DNA from: Meandrina meandrites
Lineage: Eukaryota; Cnidaria; Anthozoa; Scleractinia; Meandrinidae
Length of the DNA: 64,000 nt
Assembly: GCA_963693305.1 (NCBI GenBank)
Contig: OY855903.1
Coordinates: forward strand, 52,165,150-52,229,149
Direction of reading: 5' to 3'
The notes under the pieces are model-generated. The model searched no databases and was not told where the DNA came from. It worked only from the letters and a program-made list of their open reading frames with translations. Every line of letters starts with the position of its first letter. The first letter of the stretch is position 1. Of the stretch, positions 33,941 through 45,611 are shown piece by piece. Made by a program: the position numbers and the translations under genes.

Positions 33941-34354
33941 GTCTGAGGAACATTTCAGTTTGATGGAACCGGAATGCTGTAAAAAAGGGAACGAAACAGA
34001 AAAAAAGCAGGGTTTGAGGTTTGAAGACGAATAATGGATGCTGTTATGTTGAATATTTTAATGAAGAAACATTGTAATATATAAAAAATACCCAGAAAGA
34101 AAAACTAATCCCAGAAACGAAATTTTGCACATTTCAGGAGCATTGTGCATTAAATTACGTTAAGAATACTTTGCTAGGCTCGTATTTTTAATAATACAAT
34201 GAATGATCATTATCTATATCAAATTGGAATATTTGCATTTTATGAAGGACAGCAAATCTAAATGAAAGTAAAAAATACGATATGAATTGTTCACTCAGTC
34301 GAAGGATGCAAATACATTGATTTTTTTTTATTATTGTTGTCACGGTTTTTACAG

Positions 34355-37300
34355 ACTCGCCAAACAAAGGGCAGCAAAAAACCTAGAAACCACAACACGT
34401 TTGGAATGTACCCCGGTGACGTCTAGACTACTACAATCTGAGATTGAAAAACAGGCGGAGTGGACTCCCGGGCAATGGACTGAAGAGGAGAATGAAGACT
34501 CCCAAGAAGAGGAAGAAAGCAGAGAAAAAGCAGAGTCTTTGATGTCCTCGTATAATGAAGCAATTGCCACTTTATCAGAGAAAACAAAGGTCGGCAAAGT
34601 TAGTCCTTTGACGTTTCAGCTAAAATCTACTTGGGATGAGGCGACAGAGGCTGAAAAGGAAATATGTATTGAAAAAGCAATGGAAGGATGCAGCATTGTA
34701 TGTGAAATAATAGCACCAAATGCTGGAGAAAAGCTTTTGCAATCGTGTGTCCAGTCAACAAATGTAGAAACCGAACATGTTTCCGGTGACTTGGTGGCTC
34801 TTATGCAAGCATACAAAAATGCACCAACAAAAAACCTAAAGAGACAAATTCTTAGTATTTACGCTTACCGTTATCCAATGAATAAACTGCAAAAGTTGCA
34901 TGAACCTTACGAAAGCATAACTACTTGGCAAATAAAGAAAGCAAGAGCTCATGCTCGAGAATGTGGACCTGGTTTATCCGTTGAGAAGCCGTCATCTCAT
35001 CGTGTTCGACTGGATACAACTTTAGTAGACCATTTTGTTGATTTTATAAATCGACCGTACTTCTACAAAGACGTTGCGTTTGGAACTCGAAAACTGAAGT
35101 TGGACAACGGTGAAGAAGTGACCATGCCAAATGTGGTTCGAACAGTTACTCGTTCAACTATGATAAGTCAGTATCTAATGTTTTGTGAAGAAGAAATGGT
35201 AGTGCCGCTTAGCCGTGCGACGTTGTTTCGGATCCTTGAAGTACGGGAAGCCTCTCAACAGAGGTCGTTATGTGGTCTTGACAATACTGCAGCTGAAGGA
35301 TCGGCTGGTTTTGAAAGAATTTGCAGGATAGTTGAGGATCTTCAACAAATGGGCGAAGAAAAGAGTTGGGCAGAAGAAATGAAGAAATCTATCCAAGATG
35401 GTAAACGCTACTTCAAAACCGAATACCGCAATCACTGTCAGCAAGATGACAGTGGATGTCCTGATCACTGTCCGATGTTCGCACTTAGTGATGCCAATGA
35501 TTCAGACCTAAAAGAACAATGTGCACATAAACATTCAACTTCCTGTAGCCAATGCGATGACATATCTATCTGCCTTGGCAAGATAGGAAACGTGATCAAA
35601 AGTAGAGACACCAAATTTTACAGCAAGGAGCAACAAGAAGATATCCTCTACGATTTCGAGAGAGCTACAAAGGCTATCAGTCAGTGGAAAGCGCATATCA
35701 TGAGATCGACAAACCAAGAACGTGCGAAGCAAGAGATTCTTGAAAAACTCGATCCTAACTCAAATTTAATTGTCATGGATTGGGCAATGAAATTTCTGCA
35801 AATTCGTTTTCGTGAGAAACAGAGCGACTGGTACGGGAAGCGAGGCCTTAGTTGGCACGTTAGTAGCGTGGTATCACGTGATGAGTTAACAAGAGAGTTA
35901 AAGGTTACTTCATTTGTACATTTGTTTGACCAATGTACACAGGATTGGTTCGCAGTGGCATCCATAATTGAGCATTTGCTGAAATACTTGAAAGTGAATG
36001 ATGTTAAAAGTGTTTATCTCAGGTCGGACGAAGCAGGATGTTACCACAGCAACTTCTTGATTGCTTCAGTGAAAGACATCGGAGAAACAGTTGGGATAGC
36101 AGTTGAGTCCTATGACTTCTCCGAACCTCAAAGTGGAAAGGACATTTGCGACCGGATTCTTTGTCCTCTAAAATCATCAATTCGAGCGTACTGCTCTGAA
36201 GGCCACGATATCCTGACGGCGTCGGACATGAGAGAAGCTCTCCAGCAACATCCTGTTAGAGGAACTTCTGCCACAGTTAGTGTCGTGGAGAAATCCAAGA
36301 AAACTCTCCTGATCAACAAACTCGACCACTTTGGTAGTTTCCACAATTTTCGTTTTGAAGAGTCGGGGATCAGAGCCTGGAAAGCTTATAGTATCGGCCG
36401 AGGGAAGCTTTTCCCATACGACACAGTGTTAATCCAACACCAGGGACCAACTATGCTTCAGACGGAAGAGGGTTTTCCTGCTACGATTAAAGAATGGGAA
36501 CTGAAGCCAAGAAAAAAGCCTTTATCGGATCAGGGGGAGCATTCAGTTGATTCAAATCCTCTTTTTGAGTGCTCCGTGCCAGGATGTGCTGAAGCGTTCA
36601 ATTCATTCACAGATCTGGAGTCTCACCTTGATGTCGGTCAACACAACAACAAGCAAGCAACAAGTTCTACAAGTGAAAGTGTTAACAACAAGCAAGCAAC
36701 AAGTTCTACAAGTGAAGGTGTTAACAACAAGCAAGCAACAAGTTCTACAAATGAAAGTGTTAACAACAAGCAAGCAACAAGTTCTACAAGTGAAAGTGTT
36801 TACGACGGTTTAAGGAGAGATTGGGCGGCAAAATTTGCATCCGTAGATGTAGCTAAGAAAACACCTTGCGTTAAATTGCCCACTTCCTCTGAAACACCCG
36901 CCAGACAACCGCTGCAAATGGGATGGGCTATCAGCAAGGCCCACACGGGTTCCACTCGCTTTTCTCCGAAGGTTAAAGAGTACTTAACCAGAAGATTTGA
37001 CATTGGAGAAAGAACTGGCCGTAAGGCTGATCCAGCTCAAGTTGAAAAGGATATGAGAACTGCAAGAAATCCATTGAATGAGCGCCAGTTTAGTTGTACA
37101 GAGTGGTTGACAAAAACTCAGATACAGAGCTTTTTCTCCCGACTTGCAGCGTCGCGACGCAAAGAACAGGGCTCACTTGGAATGTCATTTGAAAAAGCAG
37201 AAGATGTTGAATGTCTTGTGGAAGACACAGAACGTCAGGAATTACTTGAAGAAATAGCTGACCACGTTGGGCTGAAGCACCCTGTTACTTTCGATGTGTA

Positions 37301-37478
37301 CGACCTTTGTGAATATTATCACCAGGGCAAACTATCAGCCTTTAACGTCCAAATGCTTAAGAACATTCTTTCGCATCTTGAAGTACCTTTCAAGTCCAAA
37401 GATAAGAAGAGTATTCTACTTAGCAAACTCAGTGTAGTTATTGGGGCGTGTAATTGCGATGCTACTCTCTATGAATAG
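34355..37478 (+). CDS. Transposase-like protein, main exon: Cys/His domain, DDE-type core, C2H2 finger, SAP-like C-terminus
   Basis: About 1040 residues follow the acceptor TTTTTACAG; the frame before 34355 is intron. A Glu-rich linker comes first. A Cys/His-rich module follows (CPDHCPMFALSD ... CAHKHSTSCSQC, about 390-430 counted from 34287). Next is an RNase H-like core with candidate metal ligands: VMDW near 496, YLRSDEAGCYH near 580, and EPQSGKDICDR near 613-621. A C2H2 finger (CSVPGC...HLDVGQH) lies near 761-785, then four 13-residue repeats. The end resembles a SAP DNA-binding motif (LKNILSHLEVP...KKSILLSKL). Proteins with this layout recur in cnidarian genomes, and I infer it moves the surrounding long-TIR element. 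Superfamily not assigned. Frame is intact. Confidence 0.85.
36645..36800 (+). repeat. In-frame 39-bp minisatellite, four units
   Basis: Four tandem copies of a 39-bp unit coding NNKQATSSTSESV, with two single-residue variants, sit between the C2H2 finger and the C-terminal part of the transposase. Because 39 is divisible by three, copy-number change would keep the frame. Confidence 0.97.
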
Positions 37479-38021
37479 ACACGTATTCGACTGGAACAGA
37501 AATATTAGTAATTAGTTACACGATCCAAAAACAGCTTCCGTCAAAAATGTACACCTCGAACAATGCGACGAAGCGCGAATCCAGGCAAATTTGTATGTGT
37601 ATGAACAGACAGTCAATTCCTGAATGAATTAACACGTTAATTCGCCAAGCAAAAGATAGAGCAGTAGCCGATATTTAATATTCAGCGTTGCTAGAAGTGT
37701 AATGACTCTATCTCTTGGTATATTGGTGGGGTTCTGTGTGGTCTTGTAAAAAGCAAGTGTTATCATCATGTACAGTTTAACATCAACAAATCGGCTAGTT
37801 GTCGAAGTCCTCACTATTGACAGTAAAAAGCTTTCAATGAAACCCCTAAAGAAGGTGTCGAGAGATAAAATCTTAAAGAAATTGCCTTTTACAAAAGAAG
37901 CACTCTTGTTGTTTTTTCTTTTTTTTTTTCGGCTTTTCCCATTCCTTCCCTTTTCCCGAAAAGCAAGCTGACTGACTACAGCATTCAGAACCCCAAGGAG
38001 ACTGGGAACGAATACGCCTAC
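37479..38021. other. Transposon 3' untranslated/internal region
   Basis: Lies between the transposase stop and the right inverted repeat. A 133-codon minus-strand frame (37629-38030) crosses it but has no recognisable motif and is Lys-rich from a poly-T run, so it is not called a gene. Confidence 0.5.
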
Positions 38022-38979
38022 TGTAAACACAAGATGGCCGCCGCATTTATCATTCTTCTGATTCTTTCGTTGGATCTCCAGTCCACAATTTAATGTGTTG
38101 TAACAGTAGCACTTAAATGCATCTACAAACTTTTCCAGGGAACTTCAAGCGCCCTCGAGCAACATTGTGGTCAGCAATGTAGAGAACACAGACGTTACAG
38201 TGTTGTGATGTGACCGCACGCTCGATCCTTAGACGATGAGGAACATAAAATTTATACCTTGCATATAAACCCAGAGCTGCAGGAAAAAGCTACTAGTTTT
38301 TATGTTTGTTAGGATTCAGAGGCTACTTCAGAGGCGAAAACTTGCATCTTAAAGCCAGGTAAGAGATTATAGAAAGTGAATTTATTCGAACACATTGTAA
38401 AGGCGAGTGTGTTCGTTACTTGAATATTTTCTAAATTTCCCGAGTTTTAAGCGATTGTCAGCTTTGCAAACCTGGCGTGCTGACAAATTTTATTTTTGTT
38501 TTTTATCGAGGGTCATTTCTTGTTTCTGTTCATGCAAATAAGCAGTCTCAAGCAGGTGCCACATTTTTAAAATGTGTCTTCAAAGTTGAGCTATATTCTT
38601 GTTTCGTTCAAAGCTGGATTAGGGGGGTCGAAATTCTCCTTTTTACAGAAAAAGTTACAAGAATTAATTATAATTGGAACATCACTAAACAAACTACTGT
38701 GATAAGTCTATAGCTTGAAAAAAGAATTGGGTCTTTTAAGCGAATGGCTATTTTTTTCAGAGCGACTTCAATATGTGTTATTTTAACAGTTTCGGGAGGT
38801 GCATCATTAGTGTCGTTCCGACCAAACTTCGATCGATCCTAAAAAATTCAAATTAGGATTTTGAATCAAATAAAACTTATTTTAGTGATTAAATAGGTAA
38901 GGGCTTCAAAATCCCAGCAAATGAGAAAAATCGAATTTTCGAACGAGAATCAATGGTAGCTTTTAAGAGAGACGGCCTC
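38022..38979 (-). repeat. Right terminal inverted repeat of the 7.1-kb transposon
   Basis: Inverse complement of 31859-32829; it ends GACGGCCTC before the TTAA at 38980. Confidence 0.9.
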
Positions 38980-39851
38980 TTAATGCCTGTCTTCATCTTG
39001 AGAGTACTTTGAATTTGACTCGGAATTAGTCTATCTTGCCCGCTGCCATTTCGTATTCTGACTCCAAAACACTGAGGTCCTCTCGCTTATTTGGATGCTC
39101 CGAATTTTTACAACTTCGATGCTATCGTCATCGATGAAAGATGGCCTGATGATTCTTGTCCGGACGATTTATCCTCACAAAACGGAAATTACGATGACCA
39201 ACAAACAGAAATTTCGTAATGCCGTTCGCTCGAGTTCACTCGTCCTCTGCAGTTCTGCTTTTCTTCAAAAATTTGTTTAACCAATCAAAGGCGCGAATTA
39301 AAAAATACTTCAATGTGATTGGCTACTTGTTCGCGGCAAAGCTGGTCTAAAAATAGCCTACACGCGAGGAGCGCGAGGTACACGCGAAAGACATATCTCA
39401 AAGCCTATTACCAGAGATGTAGACTTCTAGTTATGGACTTCTGGTTAAACGTTTTCTGTGTTCCGCTTGATAACATCACTGGATCCCAGTCCTACATGCT
39501 TCAGACACAGCGGTCAAACGTAAAATACTCGGCGCCAATTCTGGTCTTTCTTGCTTTGAAATTTGTGACAGCTCAGAGAGTAATGCATTAACCATAATAT
39601 TACAGCAACCTTAAATAAAATCGGAAGCAACTCTTGCTACACCTGCACCTTGCAACTTTAGAAGCGGCAATTTCATTGGTTCTTGATAGTAGCTCCAATC
39701 TGATTGGTGTAACACACTTACATCGCTACCTAACTACATAGTACATCTCGACGGCTAAGCGATATCAATTTTGTGACAAAAAATAACTGAATACGGCGAC
39801 AAAACTGCTGGATAACGGTTACAATGAAATGTTATTTTCTATGCGTGTTAT

Positions 39852-40506
39852 TACGGTGGTTTCAAAGGGACATAGATTTTCCCACTGCTTCGTTTTATCT
39901 TGCGACTTACTTGCGACTTACTTGCGAGTTTCTTGCGACTTAGCTGCTCGGTTACCCAGCTAAGCCATGTAAGTCGACAGGCCAGGCTACATTGCTGAGA
40001 AACAACATGGACTCTCAGCTATGAAGTTTTTAAGTATTTTTATCTTCATTTTGGTGTGCTCTACGTCGACGGCAGTGCTTCCAGCTTACTCCCCTGCAAT
40101 AGGAGACAATGCACGAATGCGCGATAAAATAATCGAAAATTACTTTAACCTTGGGCTTACTGCACCAGAGATCGCATTATTTCTCGTAAGTGTACATGGT
40201 ATTGGTATATCACTAAGGCATTGAAAAGAATACGCCAGCATCAAAGTAATTTGGTCGAGGCCGATCTCCGGTTCTTCCTCCTGAGAGTACATGTTATTTA
40301 CGTTTCTCAGCAATGCAGCCTGACTCAAATGGCTTAGCTGGGTAACCGGGCAGCTAAGTCGCAAGTAAGTCGCAAATAAGTCGCAGCAAAGTCGCAAGTA
40401 AGTCGCAAGAAACTCCCAAGTAAGTCGCAAGTCGCAAGTAAGTAGCAGCTAAGTCGCAAGTAAAAAAAAGAAGTGCGAAAATCTATGTCCCTTTGAAACC
40501 ACCGTA
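39852..40506. mobile_element. TIR element with 6-bp target duplication and a transposase relic
   Basis: Ends TACGGTGGTTTCAAAGGGAC and inverse complement, flanked by TGTTAT on both sides (39846-39851, 40507-40512). Subterminal arrays of about 10-12 bp around CTTGCGACTTA (left) and TAAGTCGCAAG (right) mirror each other, and longer inner arms pair (GGCTTAGCTGGGTAACC). A transposase N-terminal fragment lies in the centre. Confidence 0.88.
40110..40290 (+). pseudogene. N-terminal helix-turn-helix fragment of an integrase-core transposase, frameshifted
   Basis: The frame reads MRDKIIENYFNLGLTAPEI then FLVSVHGIGISLRH, and after a one-base shift near 40222 continues LKRIRQHQSNLVEADLRF. This resembles the start (YYFNLGFSYKEI...HGI.IS.R.LKRIL) of integrase-core-domain proteins found in animal transposons. 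The catalytic part is missing, so this is an internally deleted derivative. A signal-peptide-like extension upstream (from 40021) is probably fortuitous. Confidence 0.55.
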
Positions 40507-40622
40507 TGTTATATCCGTGCTGGAATGTTTGGTTTTCAGCAAATGTCCTAACAGTAAAGACTATAAAAAAAATCGACGCAGATTTTTTGCATTTGTCAGC
40601 GTCACTTTTGGCGGGAAATGCA

Positions 40623-40930
40623 CCATTCTCGTCCCCATAGCCCTTTTCGTTTCTCTTATCCGGCACTAGAAACGAAGGGCTCTGGAGACCCAGGATTTCT
40701 AGACCTAGATTCTAGGACTTCCGGACTTCCGGACTTCATGTATGCAGTCACGATGTTTCAAAAGAATGTATGAGAAAATCATTTGTTTTTGACTTCCGTT
40801 CAACAATTCTTTGTTTCAAACAGCCAATCAAGAAAAATCGAATTGATTCAAAAATCCCAGAGCCCTTCGTTTCTCGTGCCAAGGCTTCACCGGCGAAGAG
40901 AAGCGAAAAGCACTATGGGGACGAGAATGG
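40623..40930. mobile_element. MITE with CCATTCTCGTCCCCATAG ends
   Basis: About 308 bp; the two ends (CCATTCTCGTCCCCATAG at the left, CTATGGGGACGAGAATGG at the right) and inner GAAACGAAGGGCTCTGG / CCAGAGCCCTTCGTTTC are inverted repeats. The centre has a short repeat of CTTCCGGA. Confidence 0.85.
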
Positions 40931-41195
40931 AAATGCACAAGCACCATAAATTTGACCACTGTGTGATTAAGACATGGCTGTTTTAAATATACCCATACTA
41001 CCTTTCGGTCTAGGTGTGTGGACGTCTGACAATCAATTCTTTTCAACTCAGTTGCGATAATTTCCTCTTCTTCTGTTGATCACTTGACTTATTCTTGCTC
41101 TAGTCTGCCGCTTTTCACCTTGTTCAGTCTCTGATCCAGTTTCTCGTCGGTCTCTTTGCAGTCGTTTATTTTATCCGACTAAAATGCTGACCCAG

Positions 41196-41310
41196 GCTGC
41201 ACAGAGGACTCTTATTCAGTTGATGACCCAGGCTCCAGCTCGTCTTCTGATTCATTTGATGTCCCAGACTCTAGCTCGTCTTCTGATTCAGTTGACCACC
41301 CTCGACACAA
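41196..41310. repeat. Short tandem repeat, about 45-bp unit
   Basis: About two and a half units around CCAGCTCGTCTTCTGATTCA. One frame is Asp/Ser-rich (DDPGSSSSSDSFD), the sort of low-complexity tract seen in transposase exons, but it is open only briefly and I do not call a gene. Confidence 0.6.
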
Positions 41311-41319
41311 CCGCACCTT

Positions 41320-43140
41320 CCAGTAATCCTCTGTTGGCCATTCATGTTCAGGTTTGGGGTTCCCATCCTCGTCCTGTCACAAATCACAAGACAATGCTAA
41401 ATACAATCCTCCCTATCATTACACACTGGGTAGAAGTTATGTTAGCTTAATGTGATTGTTTCCCACAGTTACTTATTTTGCAGAAAATTAGACTGTCCCT
41501 TCAACTCGCAATAAAATATATTCCTATTAAAGCGCTTTTTGCAAAAGAAAGATCGCTAATGAATACAGCCTTTGAAAAAAATACCTAATTAAAGCGATCA
41601 TCGGAAATGAACTACAGTTTATCCCCACAGGCAAAAATCATTTAAAATATGATCATGTTTTTTTTAATAGGTGAAAGGCGATTTCATTCCAAAAGCTCCG
41701 TGCTTTTAGTTAATAATAGTTAGCACACAATATACCGGCTTCAGTAAATCTAAGTTTTGCGATTGTTTTGGTAACAGTTTGCAGAAATATGAAAAGTGGC
41801 AGGACAGTATTCACACTACTTAAAGACCCTACATAACACAACTAAATTGGATCTTTACATGAGAACACATTTGAATCACACTCTGGTTTAGATTGGAAAA
41901 ATTTCCAACCTATGCGTTTTCGCGCGTTTGTCGTTATGTTTTGTTCTTGTTTCTCACTATGCGCGGACCACTGAAATAAGATACTTTCATAGAAGAAAAA
42001 GGAAACGGCACTCTCCGTTGGCCGTCGACACATATCTCGATGTTTCAATCGACTATTTCATCAACTAACTTTTTATTTAGTACGAACAGCCGTGTGATAT
42101 TTTCTACGAACTAAATTTAAACATTCTGCCCCAAACACGCACCGCATTTAGCGGATTCTTACGCCGAGTTTTTTTTAACTTTCAAAACGTACAAATTGCA
42201 AGCGAAGGAAGCGATTTCCTTAAAAAAGAAAAGATTACTGCCTTTTCTGGTCAGAGATATGGTATACATGCTAAATTTGTTCACTTTCTATCAAGCGACA
42301 AAATAACAAAACATGTGTTTCCTCAAATATGTTGTCAAGAGCTCAGCTTTATGTCCGCTCAGGACTGTTTCTTGGTGGATGTTTGACTGCAGTTCATTTA
42401 CAAAAAATTATATTTACTGTTCCCACCATTATCTTCATTCACTGACTATTAGCTGCAGGATTTTCAGTGAAGTTCAAACAGAGCTAAAAGGCTGGTGAAA
42501 GATTTCTTCAAATTTCTACTTCACAAACAATGAGCAGAATTCATTTGGCTTTTACTGAAGCGTTTGTTCACCTACAATCGCTTACATGTATCTTACAAGG
42601 GAAATTCCAGTATTTTCCTTTGCATTTCTCTCTCTTTCACCATTGTAACAACAGATCGTCACACTATCTAAGCTCAGTAAACCGCAGTAATAAATGATAT
42701 TTACTTTAGCAGATTTTACCTTGTATCGCAGTTTGAACAGAAAATATTTTAATATCGTTCGCATGGAATTGAATGCTACTTGAACTGAATAAGTGACGAA
42801 CTTGGGTTGAATTATCAAACCTTATCGAAAGATCCTTGAGCATTGAAAGAAAATTTGCAAGTGTTTTTATAGTTCAAACTACATTAAAAACCATGTCAAA
42901 TTTTAATTTTTAAAAACAAGGTTTTTCTGACGTAAACAAGTTTCTTTTAAATGGTTTCCTTTGAGCTCTTCAATTTATAAAATCTGCTTTAAGCTTATTC
43001 AGAATTTTGCGAAATGGATGATTTTACCAAAGTATGAAGTATACACTCAAGTTTGTCAAAACGTCTTTAAGAACGTAAGAACTGCTAGCTTTTCCTCTAA
43101 ATGATACACTTCAACTTGAATTTATTTGCATCCGAAAAAC
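41320..43140. other. No gene recognised
   Basis: AT-rich sequence with only short unsupported frames (60-90 codons) on both strands. Confidence 0.5.
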
Positions 43141-45611
43141 GGGTCTCTGTAAAATGGTGACCGGATGGCGGATGGCGGATGACGGATGGTAAAATGCGGA
43201 TGATAAAATGCGGATGGTAAAATGCGGATGATAAAATGCGGGTGAAATGATACGGAAACAAAGAAAACTAAAAAAAGTAATAATAAAATCATGATGGAAG
43301 GGAAATTCATTTGCGTTGCTCTCTCAAAAAGAAGACTGTCTATTTAGTCCGGGAGAAGTCCAGCTTTTTTTCTTCATTTACATCGGATCCGAATAAAATG
43401 GGGAAGACTTCCATTGAAGAAGAGATACTCGACTTTCCTTTATCATCAGCCGGTCCGTTCTAAAGGCTAGCGCGAGTGAATGAACATAAACGAACGCAAC
43501 TGAGATCTATGGAGTCGTCCTATAGCGAAAATTCTAGTTTGGAACGTTTGTTATGAAAAGAAAATGAATGAAATGAAACCGGATTGCCAAACAAATTAGC
43601 GCTAAAAATAGACTCACACGTTTTTGGCAGTAAACCCTTTCAAAGGCGGCAGGAATTTTCACAGATAAAATGAAAAAACAGAAACAATATTTTAGCAGGA
43701 ATATCTTTTGATTGGTATTTTAAGTGAAAAAAAAAGACTCGGAAATTTGTTCTAATCGAAATTTTATGGAAGTTTTTCAAAGCTAATGTTGTTGTGATGT
43801 TTCGTTTTTCATACAACCTTAACTGAACAGTCTACCAGTGAGGCCGGGTTGAAGATCCTGAATTTATTGAAACGTGTCACGGCGTGGAAATCTGCGAAAA
43901 CGTTAGTCTAATACTGTAAAGACTCCCTCGCCTTCACTCTGGTGATCACCGTTATAGAATATTTTGATATTGTGAACCAGAAATTAAGGAAATTCACTTC
44001 TGATAGTTATTTTTTAATGCATCCTGATTTAATGACAGTTTGATATCTTTATCATGCTTACGTTAGAAGTTACAAATTCTGTCGTGGTTACCTCATTTCG
44101 GCCTGTGCATTTCAAATTGTTGATTTTATTCACGTGAAAAATATAGAAAGTAACTGAATGTTAACGCTTTATCCGGAACAGTTTTCAGGCATATCACCCG
44201 ATTTGAAGTGAACTTACTTAGGGGACATGTTCATTAGCAGAGTTATTAAGCCCCTAGCCTCAGTATACCTCCTTGCTTCCTTCGCCTATGCTCTGGAATC
44301 GTCATCACTAAGGGAATATGCTACTTTATTATGACAAATTTGTGGTAAATTAGAAGTTCCTGTTTTAATTAAGTAGCTTATACAAGCACATTATTTCTAA
44401 ACAGTGTACGGGGGTGGGTTGCGCACGACATCACAGACTCCTCCAGCCTGAATGACCTTAGGGGACGGGGGAAAAAGGAAGAGCGAAGGATAACCTTGCC
44501 CCCTCCCCTTAGGAAGGCCGGGTAATCATGCAATTGCCGAGGTAAGTCTTACCTTCAATGATGTTATAGCTCCGGAGCCACCCAATGACGGCTTAGCTTA
44601 CCGCGAGAGCAGTTTAGACAACATATGGGCAACACGAACATGCTTAGTTCAATAACCTTTTGGTTTGCCGGTCCGTTTACTTCTCTTTTGAGTCGGGCTA
44701 AGTGGTAAGATAAATTTGTTCTGGCTATTTCCAATCGTAATTAACATAGAACAATAGTCAGACATAACCATAGCGCTTATAGGCGCCAAAAAGAGCATTC
44801 ATCCTTACCGCAAATATTTTCACCGCCAGCCATCAGAAGAGGTCCAGAAGAAACAACCGTGTATTATCTTGCTGTGATAATCGAAATCTGATTTAACTAT
44901 TCTCCTTGATTTATTTTAGATTTTTTTTTTCATTTTCTTAGTATCTGCACAGGCTTACCAGACTTTGTTTGTGAGGTCACAGCACGCCCCATATAAATAT
45001 TCAAATTTTCTCGCTAATCGCTATTGTAAATATTTCAGCTCCCTAAAATCGGCTTTTACTGCTGTCTATTTGCAATAAAATGAATAAGAAACATTTTCGC
45101 AATGTTTAAGTTTGTTTTTACGCAGTTTTTTTGACGATTTGAAGCGTGCGAGAGCAGTTCTATGAGTTTAAGTTTTGACTCGTGTATAGAATACTTATAT
45201 TTACACAATTGTGTAAATATTAGTATTCTATACACAATTGTGTAAATATTAGTATTCTATACACGAGTCAAAACCCCAGTTAAACTCATAGAACTGTTCT
45301 TGCACGGTTCAAATCGTCAAAAAAACTGCGTAAAAACAAACTTAAACATTGCGAAAATGCTTCTTATTCATTTTATTGCAAAAAGACAGCAGTAAAAGCC
45401 GATTTTAGGAAGCTGAAATATTTACAATAGCGATTAGCGAAAAAATTTGAATATTTATATGGGGCGTGCTGTGACTTCACAAACACAGTCTGGTAAGCCA
45501 GTGGTATCTGCATTTTTTCATCCGCATTTTGCCATCCGCATTTTATCATCCGCATTTTTCTATCCGTCATCCGCCATCATCCGCCATCCGGTCAGCATTT
45601 TACAGAGACCC
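43141..45611. mobile_element. TIR element with GGATG/AAAATGC minisatellite ends
   Basis: Left end 43141-43250 and right end about 45510-45611 are inverted repeats: GGGTCTCTGTAAAATG, ACCGGATGGCGGATG, then repeated units of GGATGGTAAAATGC. The interior (about 2.2 kb) has no coding frame; it holds the 548-bp foldback just inside the right end. Non-autonomous. Confidence 0.75.
44952..45499. repeat. 548-bp foldback element, arms about 260 bp
   Basis: GGCTTACCAGACT at the left and AGTCTGGTAAGCC at the right begin a near-palindrome through GTCACAGCACGCCCCATATA, to a centre where TTTACACAATTGTGTAAA and AGTATTCTATACA are repeated. A lone arm of the same family is at 25556-25806. Confidence 0.93.

Larger units (their letters stand above)
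31859..38979 (+). mobile_element. Autonomous-looking DNA transposon with about 0.97-kb terminal inverted repeats
   Basis: Begins GAGGCCGTCTCTC and ends with its inverse, flanked by TTAA (31855-31858, 38980-38983). The inverted repeats run 31859-32829 and 38022-38979 and are nearly identical; for example both contain a 78-codon frame differing at only two residues. Between them lies a three-exon gene for a DDE-type transposase-like protein. TTAA targets are used by piggyBac and Kolobok, but the protein does not show features I can tie firmly to either. Confidence 0.8.
31123..39444. mobile_element. Older TIR element hosting the 7.1-kb transposon
   Basis: Inverted ends CCAGAAGTCCATAACTAGAA (31123 onward, and ending at 39444) are flanked by TTAAA direct repeats (31118-31122, 39445-39449). 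Similarity extends about 80-95 bp inward to GTAGGCTATTTTT and then stops. Removing 31859-38979 leaves an element of about 1.2 kb without a coding frame. Confidence 0.7.

Noticed and set aside
37629..38030. 133-codon minus-strand frame inside the transposon
   Set aside because: No motif; low-complexity Lys run comes from poly-T, and part of it lies in the inverted repeat.
39890..40480. CRISPR-like or coding repeat of TCGCAAGTAAG
   Set aside because: Mirrored subterminal arrays of a TIR element, without spacers.
41184..41450. 88-codon frame with repeats
   Set aside because: Due to a 45-bp tandem repeat; the alternative Asp/Ser-rich frame is no better supported.
43141..43250. CRISPR-like array of short repeats
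   Set aside because: Units are contiguous minisatellite repeats without unique spacers, and the genome is eukaryotic.
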